NCBI RefSeq assembly: GCF_012726265.1 | Contig: NZ_JAASAG010000003.1 | Span: 732,522 to 796,521 of the forward strand | Direction of reading: 5' to 3' | DNA length: 64,000 nucleotides | Source: Streptomyces sp. HNM0575 | Lineage (GTDB): Bacteria; Actinomycetota; Actinomycetes; Streptomycetales; Streptomycetaceae | Shown: piece by piece, positions 7,593-14,768 of the stretch | Layout: each line of letters opens with the position of its first letter | How positions within the stretch are numbered: the first letter of the stretch is position 1 | Notes under the pieces: model-generated | The model's input: only the letters and a program-made list of their open reading frames with translations | Database searches by the model: none | What the model was told of the DNA's origin: nothing | Translations under genes and position numbers: made by a program

Positions 7593-9074
7593 ATGGGCAC
7601 GCGACCATCGAAAGTAACCGAGAGTGCGGACGGAGAGCGCTCCGGGCATCCGCCCGCCGAGGCGCCCGCGGAACAGGACTCGCTGAGAGCGGGGCTCAAG
7701 AACCGCCACCTGTCGATGATCGCGATCGGAGGGATCATCGGCGCCGGTCTCTTCGTGGGCTCCGGAGCAGGCATCGCGAAGGCCGGCCCGGGCATCATCG
7801 TCTCCTACCTCATCGCCGGGCTGCTCGTCGTCCTGGTGATGCGGATGCTCGGCGAGATGGCGGCGGCCGACCCCTCCTCGGGTTCCTTCTCCACGTACGC
7901 CGACCGCGCCCTCGGCCGGTGGGCGGGCTTCACCATCGGCTGGCTCTACTGGTGGTTCTGGGTCGTCGTGCTGGCCGTCGAGGCCACCGCGGCCGCCACG
8001 ATCCTCACCGGGTGGCTGCCCGCCGTACCGCAGTGGGCGTGGGCGCTGATCGTGATGGTGCTGCTGACCGCCACCAACCTCGCCTCCGTGGGCTCCTACG
8101 GTGAGTTCGAGTTCTGGTTCGCCGGGATCAAGGTCGTGGCGATCACCGCCTTCATCGTGCTCGCCGGACTCGCCGTCTTCGGTCTGCTGCCCGGCTCGGA
8201 GGCCACGGGGGCGTCCAATCTGACGTCGCACGGCGGCTTCCTGCCGCACGGGCCGGGAGCGATCCTCTCCGGCATGCTGCTCGTCGTCTTCTCCTTCATG
8301 GGCAGCGAGATCGTCACGCTCGCCGCGGGCGAGTCGCCCCACCCGGAGAAGATGGTGCGCCGCGCGACGAACAGCGTGATCTGGCGCATCGGCACCTTCT
8401 ACCTCGGCTCGGTCGCCCTCGCGGTCATGCTGGTGCCGTGGAACTCCGACGAGGTGGCGAAGAGGGGCCCGTACGTCGCGACCCTCAACCAGCTCGGCAT
8501 CCCGCACGCCGGCACGATCATGGACATCATCGTCGTGACCGCCGTGCTCTCCTGTCTCAACTCCGGTCTCTACACGGCCTCCCGCATGGCCTTCTCGCTC
8601 GGCCGCCGCGGTGACGCACCCAGGACCTTCGCGCAGGTGAACAAGCGGGGCGTGCCCGCGACGGCCATCTGGGCGTCGGTGGCCTTCGGGTTCGTCGCCG
8701 TCATCTTCAACTACACGTCGCCGAAGACCGTCTTCCAGTTCCTGCTGAACTCCTCGGGAGCGGTGGCGCTCTTCGTCTGGATCGTCATCTGCTTCTCGCA
8801 GTTGCGGTTGCGGCGGGTGATCGAGCGGGACATGCCGGAGCGTCACACGGTGCGCATGTGGCTGTTCCCGTATCTGACGTACGCCACGATCGCCCTGATG
8901 CTCTTCGTCATCGGCTACATGTTCTACGACGACGACGGCCGTGAGCAGATGCTGATGTCCGTCGCGGTGGGCGCCGTCGTGCTCGTCCTGGGGATCCTGC
9001 TCCACCGCAGGAACTCGCTGAAGAGCACCGAACCGGCCGCCGAACCGGAGCCGTCGTCCGCGGTGGAGAGCTGA
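7593..9074 (+). CDS. amino-acid permease (GabP/AnsP-type, APC superfamily)
   Basis: 493 residues with about twelve hydrophobic helices. It begins with the family hallmark 'LKNRHLSMIAIGGIIGAGLFVGSG' and carries 'FSFMGSEIVTLAAGES' in the helix 6 region and 'GLYTASRMAFSLGRRGDAP' after helix 8. These match the amino-acid transporter (AAT) family of proton-coupled permeases such as GABA, asparagine and aromatic amino-acid carriers. The ATG at 7593 has AGGA eight bases upstream; a TTG two codons earlier is less likely. The substrate cannot be read from sequence. It stands alone, with a hairpin separating it from the convergent exporter gene. Confidence 0.9.
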   Translation: MGTRPSKVTESADGERSGHPPAEAPAEQDSLRAGLKNRHLSMIAIGGIIGAGLFVGSGAGIAKAGPGIIVSYLIAGLLVVLVMRMLGEMAAADPSSGSFSTYADRALGRWAGFTIGWLYWWFWVVVLAVEATAAATILTGWLPAVPQWAWALIVMVLLTATNLASVGSYGEFEFWFAGIKVVAITAFIVLAGLAVFGLLPGSEATGASNLTSHGGFLPHGPGAILSGMLLVVFSFMGSEIVTLAAGESPHPEKMVRRATNSVIWRIGTFYLGSVALAVMLVPWNSDEVAKRGPYVATLNQLGIPHAGTIMDIIVVTAVLSCLNSGLYTASRMAFSLGRRGDAPRTFAQVNKRGVPATAIWASVAFGFVAVIFNYTSPKTVFQFLLNSSGAVALFVWIVICFSQLRLRRVIERDMPERHTVRMWLFPYLTYATIALMLFVIGYMFYDDDGREQMLMSVAVGAVVLVLGILLHRRNSLKSTEPAAEPEPSSAVES

Positions 9075-9093
9075 CCGCCGTACGAAGGCCGCA

Positions 9094-9136
9094 GCGGGCG
9101 GCGGTGTGCCGGAGCATCCGGTGCGCCGCCGCCCGC
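9094..9136. terminator. bidirectional hairpin terminator
   Basis: GCGGGCGGCG (9094-9103) pairs with CGCCGCCCGC (9127-9136), with an inner CCGGA/TCCGG stem around a GCA loop. It sits between the stop codons of the convergent permease and EamA genes. Confidence 0.7.
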
Positions 9137-9155
9137 ACGCATGCGGCCGGTGTGA

Positions 9156-10214
9156 TCAGCGCCGGAAGCGGCCCGGCATGCGCATAGGCCTGCGCATCCG
9201 CCTGCGCACCGGGACGGTGAGGACGAGCAGCCCCAGCAGCACCAGCGCCGTGCCCGTCCACGCCCACGCGCCGGGACGTTCGCCGACCACCGCCACGCCC
9301 AGCACCGCGGCGACCACCGGCTCGAAGAGGGACAGGGTGGTCGCCGTGCCCGCCGGTACACGGGCCAGACCCGCACCGAAGAGCACGTAGGCCACGTACA
9401 TCGGAACCACGGCCAGATACGCGGCGACAAGCAGGCCGTGCGGAGCGCCCAGCAGCGGCCCGCCGGTGACGGCCAGCACGGGAAGCAGTACGAGCGCGCC
9501 CAGCCCGAACATGCTGCCCATCGCCGCGCGGGAGGAGTGGCGGGCGCGGATGATCTGCGCGCCGTAGCAGGTGAAGACGGCGTACGAGGCACCGGCGAGG
9601 AGCGCGAGCGCGACCCCGCCCGGCACGTCGCGGCCCGTCTCCGCCCCGTCTCCGGCGGTAAGTGTCAGCAGCGCGCACCCCGCGGCGGCGGACAGGGTCG
9701 CCGCGAGCCAGCGCGGTGTCAGCCGCACGCCCGCCAGCAGCCGCTCCAGCAGCGCGGCGAAGACGGGCGAGCAGCCGATGGTCACGACCGTGCCGGCGGC
9801 CACGCCCGCACGGTCCATCGAGGAGTAGAAGGCGAGCGGATACACGGCGACCGCGGCACCGCCCAGCAGCGCCCACATCCGCACGGGGCGCCCGGCGCGG
9901 AGCACGCGCAGTGCCGGACGTCCCCCGAGCAGGAAGGTGAGGAGGCCGCCGGCGCCCATGGTGGCGGCGCCCGTGGAGAGGGGGGAGGCCGCGGCGGGGG
10001 CGAAGCTCGCGGCCGTACCGGTGGTGCCCCACAGAGCCGCCGCGGCAAGCACCAGCAGGGACCCCGGACCGGTGTGCCCGTGACGGCCTCCGGACGGCGG
10101 TTCCGCGGGCGAACTCCGTTGCGGGGCGGGCGAGTCGGGGGCCGTGCCCGAGGGCTCATGGGCGTGCGGGCGTGACGAGGAGCCGGCAGAAGAACCGGCA
10201 GAAGAAGATGTCAT
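9156..10214 (-). CDS. EamA-family (DMT superfamily) exporter
   Basis: 352 residues: a ~50-residue Ser/Pro/His-rich cytoplasmic N-terminus followed by about ten transmembrane helices arranged as two EamA repeats. Motifs include 'ALWGTTGTAASFAP' in helix 1, 'FYSSMDRAGVAAGTVVTIGCSPVFAALLE' in repeat 1 and 'ARVPAGTATTLSLFEPVVAAVLGV' in repeat 2, followed by a basic Arg/Met-rich tail. Members export amino acids, nucleotide derivatives or drugs. Start ATG 10214 is chosen with AGGA upstream, though spacing is loose. Substrate unknown. It is preceded by ~460 bases without a recognised gene. Confidence 0.85.
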   Translation of the reverse strand: MTSSSAGSSAGSSSRPHAHEPSGTAPDSPAPQRSSPAEPPSGGRHGHTGPGSLLVLAAAALWGTTGTAASFAPAAASPLSTGAATMGAGGLLTFLLGGRPALRVLRAGRPVRMWALLGGAAVAVYPLAFYSSMDRAGVAAGTVVTIGCSPVFAALLERLLAGVRLTPRWLAATLSAAAGCALLTLTAGDGAETGRDVPGGVALALLAGASYAVFTCYGAQIIRARHSSRAAMGSMFGLGALVLLPVLAVTGGPLLGAPHGLLVAAYLAVVPMYVAYVLFGAGLARVPAGTATTLSLFEPVVAAVLGVAVVGERPGAWAWTGTALVLLGLLVLTVPVRRRMRRPMRMPGRFRR

Positions 10215-10680
10215 GCGGATTGCGTCCTGATCCGTTGAAGGCCGTTGGAGACGGTCGGTCGGAGAGGGCGCAGCCGCAGGCCGCGGCAGACCGGAAGACC
10301 CTGTGGCGGTGCGGCGTGGCATGCCGCCGTGGGGAGCCGCGTCGAGGCGGCCCGCCGATTCCGGTGCCGGGGGAGCGGGCGGTGGCGTGGCAGCAGCGGT
10401 GCCGTGCCGGCGTCCGCCCGCGGATCAGTGCGCCCTCAGCGGGACGCGGGGGGCGGTGTGACCGCGTGCCAGTAGATCCTGTCCATGCCCGGGAGCGTAA
10501 CCGAAGCGGGATCCGGCGGGCACCCCGGATTCGCGCCGTACACGGCACCCCGGATTCGCGTCCTGCACGGCGCCCGGTCCGCCTCGCGCATCGCCTGCGG
10601 ACACAGCTCAGCGCCACCGCCCCCCGTGCAGGGCAGTGGCGCTGTGCTGGCAGCGGCCGGCTCGCGACGAGGGCCGGCCG
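10215..10680. other. 466-base region without a supported gene
   Basis: Lies between the EamA gene start and the end of the ATPase gene, both on the minus strand. It contains a 25-bp direct repeat (10520-10569) and a possible 16-codon leader-like frame on the minus strand at 10486-10436 with adjacent Tyr-Trp-His codons, which has no clear ribosome site. Longer frames lack codon bias. Confidence 0.4.
10520..10569. repeat. 25-bp tandem direct repeat (two copies)
   Basis: Units 10520-10544 and 10545-10569 share the 16-base core GCACCCCGGATTCGCG and differ at a few bases of the rest. They lie in the untranslated region between the ATPase gene and the EamA gene. Confidence 0.75.
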
Positions 10681-11247
10681 CTACGGTCCCCCCGGGGTTC
10701 TGGTGTCATCGGCGGCCCATGGGCCGGGCCGGTCTCCGTCGCTACGGGAACATGTCAGCTCCGCCCACACGGCGTGCCCGCCGCCGGCCCCGCCGTCGAG
10801 GCTGCGCCGGATGCCCCAGTCGTCGGCCAGGACGCTCACCAGCAGCAGCCCGCGTCCGCTCTCCCCGTCCGTGTCCACCGGGTCGCCGGGGCGGGGCCGC
10901 AGCGGGTCCGGACCTCCGCCCTGGTCGGTCACCTCCAGGCACAATCGCAGGCCCATCAGCCACAGTTCACAGCTGACCTTCTCGCTGGCCGTGTGACGCA
11001 CGGCGTTGGTGAACAGCTCCGACACCAGCAACTGGGCGTCTTCGCATGCCTGTTGATCGACTCGCCACTCGTGGAGGCGGTCGAGAACTCGTCTTCTCGC
11101 CTGCGCAACCGAGGTGTCCAGTGCGGGCAGACGGAACGCGTCCCGTAGCGGGCGTACCGACACAGCAGGGGGCCGATCTTCTAAAGAGAGGGCGTCATGG
11201 GGGGAAGCCACGGATCCACTATGGGGTTGTCGCGTCACACCTGGCAA
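10681..11247 (-). CDS. anti-sigma-type ATP-binding protein (HATPase, SpoIIAB/RsbW fold)
   Basis: 188 residues with the GHKL ATPase motifs of the single-domain regulators that abound in Streptomyces: the N-box 'LLVSELFTNAVRHT', the G1-box 'LEVTDQGGGPDP' and the G2-like 'ESGRGLLLVSVLADDWGI'. Proteins of this kind act as anti-sigma factors or serine kinases, and in WhiJ/AbaA-type loci they accompany an HTH regulator and a DUF397 protein, as here. It is divergently transcribed from the HTH gene across a ~100-base region with an inverted repeat. Target sigma factor unknown. Confidence 0.85.
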   Translation of the reverse strand: MPGVTRQPHSGSVASPHDALSLEDRPPAVSVRPLRDAFRLPALDTSVAQARRRVLDRLHEWRVDQQACEDAQLLVSELFTNAVRHTASEKVSCELWLMGLRLCLEVTDQGGGPDPLRPRPGDPVDTDGESGRGLLLVSVLADDWGIRRSLDGGAGGGHAVWAELTCSRSDGDRPGPWAADDTRTPGGP

Positions 11248-11251
11248 GGAT

Positions 11252-11287
11252 CAGTCTGCAAATTACAGAATCGTTCGAGTCAGACTG
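11252..11287. promoter_or_regulatory. inverted repeat in the divergent ATPase/HTH promoter region
   Basis: CAGTCTG (11252-11258) and its exact reverse complement CAGACTG (11281-11287) flank an AT-rich core that carries TGTAAT on the minus strand, a plausible -10 for the ATPase gene. It is a candidate operator for the HTH regulator encoded from 11350. Confidence 0.5.
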
Positions 11288-11349
11288 TCCCCCCACAAGG
11301 CGTCCATGCCAAACTGCTTGCCCATGCCAGCAGTTGAGGGAGAGCGATA

Positions 11350-12219
11350 GTGGTGGACTCGCGGTCGGGCGGTGGCGCACCCACCGTCCTGCGAGTGGTT
11401 CTGGGCAGACGCCTTCAGCATCTGCGTGAGAAGTGCGGCCTCTCGTACGAAGAGGCGGGGCAGGCCCTCGACGTCACCCACGCCACGGTCCGGCGTATGG
11501 AGAAGGCCGAGGTCGGGCTCAAGGTCCTGTACGTCGAGAAGCTGCTCCAGACCTACGGGGTGACGGACCAGTCCGAGGTCGACCAGTTCCTCGCCCTGGC
11601 ACGGCAGGCCAACCAGCCCGGCTGGTGGCACCGTTACCGCGATGTGCTGCCGGAGTGGTTCAGCGCGTTCGTCAGCCTGGAGAGCGAGTCGCACGTCATC
11701 CGCGCCTACGAACCGCACTACGTGCCGGGGCTGTTGCAGACGGAGGCGTATGCCCGCGCGGTGCTCCGCGCCGGCATGCCCCACGTGCCGGAGGAGGAGG
11801 TCCGGCGTCAGGTCGCGCTGCGGATGGAGCGTCAGGCCATCCTGGACCGGGACGAACCGCCCATGCTGTGGGTGGTGATGGACGAGACCGTGCTGCGGCG
11901 CTCCCTCGGCGGCCCCGAGGTGATGCGTGAGCAGATCGACGCCCTCATCGAGGCCGGACGGCATCCCCAAGTCAGGCTCCAGGTCATGCCGTTCAGCGTC
12001 GGACCGCACCCCGCGATGTACGGCCCGTTCCACCTCTTCCGGTTCCCCATCGACGAACTGCCGGACGTCGCATGCGCGGAGAGCCTGGTCGGGGCCGTCT
12101 ACTTCGACCAGCGGGACGACGTGACGACGTTCCTGGAGGCACTGGACCGGATGTGCGCTCAGGCCGCGCCCGTGTCGCGGACCGAGGCGATCCTCAGTGC
12201 GATGCGCAAGGAGATCTGA
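11350..12219 (+). CDS. XRE-type HTH regulator with DUF5753 (WhiJ/Scr1-like)
   Basis: 289 residues. A Xre-family helix-turn-helix occupies about residues 15-70 ('LGRRLQHLREKCGLSYEEAG', 'VTHATVRRMEKAE'). The rest is the DUF5753 domain, recognised by 'ARQANQPGWWHRYRDVLPEWF', 'IRAYEPHYVPGLLQTEAYARAV' and 'VMPFSVGPHPAMYGPFHLFRF'. This is the WhiJ-like regulator family that works with a DUF397 partner encoded just downstream (three bases after this stop). GTG 11350 is preceded by GAGGGAGAG; GTG 11353 is equally possible. WhiJ itself affects development in S. coelicolor; for this paralogue the targets are unknown and autoregulation at the inverted repeat is inferred. Confidence 0.9.
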   Translation: MVDSRSGGGAPTVLRVVLGRRLQHLREKCGLSYEEAGQALDVTHATVRRMEKAEVGLKVLYVEKLLQTYGVTDQSEVDQFLALARQANQPGWWHRYRDVLPEWFSAFVSLESESHVIRAYEPHYVPGLLQTEAYARAVLRAGMPHVPEEEVRRQVALRMERQAILDRDEPPMLWVVMDETVLRRSLGGPEVMREQIDALIEAGRHPQVRLQVMPFSVGPHPAMYGPFHLFRFPIDELPDVACAESLVGAVYFDQRDDVTTFLEALDRMCAQAAPVSRTEAILSAMRKEI

Positions 12220-12222
12220 ACC

Positions 12223-12483
12223 ATGGGTCCTATCTACAACGGCATGCCCGCCAAGCACCTCGGCACGGAGGGCTGGCACAAGCCCTGGAGCGGCGGCAAC
12301 GGCGGCAGCTGTGTAGAGGCGCTGAAGCTGGACGACGGACGGGTGGCGCTGCGTCAGTCCACGGACCCCGACGGTCCCGCCCTCATCTACGCCCCCCACG
12401 AGATCAAGAAGTTCATCAAGGGCGTCCAGGCCGGCGACGCCGACTTCCTGCTAGCCCGACCGGCCGCCACGCGATACGACTGA
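12223..12483 (+). CDS. DUF397 protein (partner of the HTH regulator)
   Basis: 86 residues with the DUF397 pattern: 'WHKPWSGGNGGSCVEAL' near the N-terminus, 'VALRQSTDPDGPALIYAPHE' in the middle and an 'IKKFIKGVQAGDADFL' helix at the end. It follows the HTH gene by three bases, so the two are surely cotranscribed. In WhiJ-type systems the small DUF397 protein is thought to bind and modulate the HTH partner, sometimes behaving like an antagonist. The protein is somewhat longer than the usual 60-75 residues because of an N-terminal 'MGPIYNGMPAKHLG' extension. Confidence 0.88.
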   Translation: MGPIYNGMPAKHLGTEGWHKPWSGGNGGSCVEALKLDDGRVALRQSTDPDGPALIYAPHEIKKFIKGVQAGDADFLLARPAATRYD

Positions 12484-12508
12484 CCGGCCCGAACACATGG
12501 AGGACGAC

Positions 12509-13336
12509 GTGTCGGACACGGGCTTCAGCCCCCAGCAGATCGACACCACCACGCCGCACCCGGCCCGGATGTACGACTACTACCTGGGCGGTATGGACAA
12601 CTACGCGGTCGACAGGGAAGCTGCCGAACGCGTCCTCGGGCACGCCCCGTTCATCCGCCCCACCGCGCAGGGGAACCGCGTCTTCCACCACCGGGCGGTG
12701 CGCACCGTGGTGAAACAGGGCATCCGGCAGATCATCGACATCGGCACCGGCATACCCACCTCGCCCAACACCCATGAGGTCGCGAAGGCCGTGGCGCCGG
12801 ACACGCGCGTGGTCTACGTCGACAACGACCCGATCGTGGCCACCTACGCGGGCGCGAAGCTGACCAACTCGGGGAACGCGGGCTTCGTGCTCGGCGACCT
12901 CCGCGAACCCGACGCGCTCCTCGACGCCCCGGTCACCCGGGAGTTGATCGACTTCCGTGAGCCGGTCGCCCTGACGCTGTGCGCCGTGGTCCACTTCATC
13001 GTCGACGACGAGGGCCCCCGGGAGATCCTCTCGGCACTCACCAGCCGCCTGGCCGAGGGCAGTTGCCTGGTCCTGTCGCACATCACCGCCGACTTCGACG
13101 AGGCCGACGAGATGGCGCAGGCGTCCTCGGTGTACAAGAACTCGACGGCGCAGCTCATCGCCCGGGGACACGACGAGGTCCTGTCCTACTTCGACGGCTT
13201 CGAACTGCTCGAACCGGGCCTGGTCAAGCCGCCGTTGTGGCGCCCCGACGGTCCCGTGCCCAGCGAGGAGGAGCTCGTCGACCACCGGGGCTACGCGGGC
13301 GTCGGGATCAAGGGCGGCCTCGCCGACGGAGCCTGA
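12509..13336 (+). CDS. SAV2177/DUF574-type SAM-dependent methyltransferase
   Basis: 275 residues. The opening 'IDTTTPHPARMYDYYLGGMDNY', the SAM-binding 'IIDIGTGIPTSPNTHEVA', 'VVYVDNDPIVATYA' and 'PREILSALTSRLAEGSCLVLSHI' identify the Streptomyces-rich Methyltransf_19 family. Substrates of this family are unknown. GTG 12509 is preferred because GGAGGACGAC lies directly before it; the ATG at 12497 has no ribosome site. It follows the DUF397 gene by 25 bases and is probably in the same transcript, suggesting a link to the WhiJ-like locus, although such methyltransferases are also found scattered singly. Confidence 0.9.
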   Translation: MSDTGFSPQQIDTTTPHPARMYDYYLGGMDNYAVDREAAERVLGHAPFIRPTAQGNRVFHHRAVRTVVKQGIRQIIDIGTGIPTSPNTHEVAKAVAPDTRVVYVDNDPIVATYAGAKLTNSGNAGFVLGDLREPDALLDAPVTRELIDFREPVALTLCAVVHFIVDDEGPREILSALTSRLAEGSCLVLSHITADFDEADEMAQASSVYKNSTAQLIARGHDEVLSYFDGFELLEPGLVKPPLWRPDGPVPSEEELVDHRGYAGVGIKGGLADGA

Positions 13337-13823
13337 CGCGGCGGGCGCGCTGGGCCACCGCGGTCCGGTCCGGCGCAGGGGAGAGTTCGCGGGCGGCGTC
13401 CGCCGTTTCATGACCTTCATGAGGGCGGCCGCCGCCCGCAGTCGTGTTCGCGTCCGGGGCCGGTGTAGGCCTCGCCCTTCCCAACTGCCCCGCGTGCCAC
13501 GGCAGTTGAAATGCTTCGAAGTTCGAAGCCTGTCTCGCCGCCTACGCGCGTAAATCGCAACTCCGCGTGCGTGTAGGGATCTTCTCCTGGTGGAAGCTAC
13601 CTTCCGGTACCGCGTGATGACCGGAACCGGACCGTAAGTCGTCGGGGCGTGGGCAGTGCGCCCGGCGTCCGGCTTCGGCGATCTTCATCAACACCCTTGC
13701 TCCACAAGGCCGTCACCGCTCCGGCAACATTTTTGACATGAGCACTTCCAGTCGAGGCCGGCGCCTGATAGCTGTGTACATGACAAAAGCACCCTCCATG
13801 TTCCCCCCACCATGAGAGGTCCC
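13337..13823. other. 487-base intergenic region upstream of the esterase gene
   Basis: No gene is supported here. The first third is GC-rich untranslated sequence after the methyltransferase gene; the middle holds a 17-bp palindrome (13513-13529) and an imperfect CTACGCGCG/CGCGTGCGTGTAG pair; the last part is more AT-rich. TTGACA occurs at 13733-13738 and TGATAG at 13766-13771, but their 27-base spacing is too long for a standard promoter. Confidence 0.45.
13513..13529. promoter_or_regulatory. 17-bp perfect palindrome (candidate operator)
   Basis: GCTTCGAA-G-TTCGAAGC has two perfect 8-bp arms around one base. It is distant (about 295 bases) from the next start codon, so it may serve an unrecognised transcript or the esterase promoter. 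It does not fit the actinobacterial SOS box. Confidence 0.5.
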
Positions 13824-14624
13824 ATGAAGCCACGCAGATGGACGACCGCGGGTGCCGCCGTGGCGTCGTCCCTCGGAGTCATCACCCTTACCGGGGCCGT
13901 GCCCGCCCACGCGCAGGACGCGGCCCCGGCGTATGTCGCACTGGGCGACTCCTACTCATCCGGACTCGGAGCGGGCGACTACGGCGACAGCGGTGACTGC
14001 AAGCGGAGTTCGAAGGCGTACTCCCAGCAGTGGGCCGCGGCCAACTCGCCTGCCTCGTTCGACTTCACGGCATGCTCCGGTGCTGTCACCGACGACGTAC
14101 TCGCCAACCAGCTGGGCCCGCTCAACGCCTCGACCGGCCTGGTGAGCATCAGCATCGGAGGAAACGACGCGGGCTTCGCCGACACCATGCAGGCGTGCGT
14201 GCTGCAAGGCGAGAGCGTGTGCCTGGAGAAGATCGAGGAGGCGAAGAGCTATGTGACGGGCACCCTGCCCGGCAAGCTCGACTCCGTCTACAACGCCATC
14301 AGTGAACGGGCGCCCTCCGCCAAGGTCGTTGTGCTGGGCTACCCGCACATCTACAAGCTGAACGGCGACTGCTCGGTCGGCATCAGCGAGGAGTCGCGCG
14401 CGGCGATCAACTCCGCGGCCGACCTGATCGACGACACGATCGCCAAGCGGGCCGCCGACCACGGCTTCGCGTTCGGCGACGTGCGCGGCGCCTTCACCGG
14501 GCACGAGATCTGCTCCGGCGACTCGTGGCTGCACAGCGTCACCGTCCCGATCGGGGAGTCCTACCACCCCACCGAGGCCGGCCAGTCCAGCGGCTACCTT
14601 CCGGTGATGGAGCAGAACGCGTGA
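13824..14624 (+). CDS. secreted SGNH/GDSL esterase-lipase
   Basis: 266 residues. A Sec signal peptide (KPRR, a hydrophobic core, cleavage after AHA at residue 30) precedes an SGNH hydrolase domain. Block I is 'VALGDSYSSGLGAG' with nucleophile Ser43, block III is 'ISIGGNDAG' with the oxyanion Asn114, and block V is 'SYHPTEAG' with catalytic His248. Six cysteines in the mature part could form disulfides, as in Streptomyces secreted esterases. It should hydrolyse lipid or carbohydrate esters outside the cell. ATG 13824 is chosen over 13812 because AGAGG precedes it. Confidence 0.92.
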   Translation: MKPRRWTTAGAAVASSLGVITLTGAVPAHAQDAAPAYVALGDSYSSGLGAGDYGDSGDCKRSSKAYSQQWAAANSPASFDFTACSGAVTDDVLANQLGPLNASTGLVSISIGGNDAGFADTMQACVLQGESVCLEKIEEAKSYVTGTLPGKLDSVYNAISERAPSAKVVVLGYPHIYKLNGDCSVGISEESRAAINSAADLIDDTIAKRAADHGFAFGDVRGAFTGHEICSGDSWLHSVTVPIGESYHPTEAGQSSGYLPVMEQNA

Positions 14625-14768
14625 CCCTCGCCCTCCGGGACGGCACGTAACTCCGAGGCGCGGCGCCACAGTTCGAACGAAAGGCCTCCGTACGGGACCG
14701 GGGCCGAAGCGGCAGGCGACGCCGCGGTCCCACGGCGGCGGCACTCTCCCCGGCCGGGGCGGGAAGGC

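Noticed and set aside
7494..9005. A 503-codon minus-strand frame opposite the permease
   Set aside because: Composition is Arg/Asp/His-rich with no fold, and the plus strand encodes an obvious APC permease.
13733..13771. TTGACA with TGATAG as a sigma-70-type promoter for the esterase
   Set aside because: The spacer is about 27 bases, far outside the usual 16-19.
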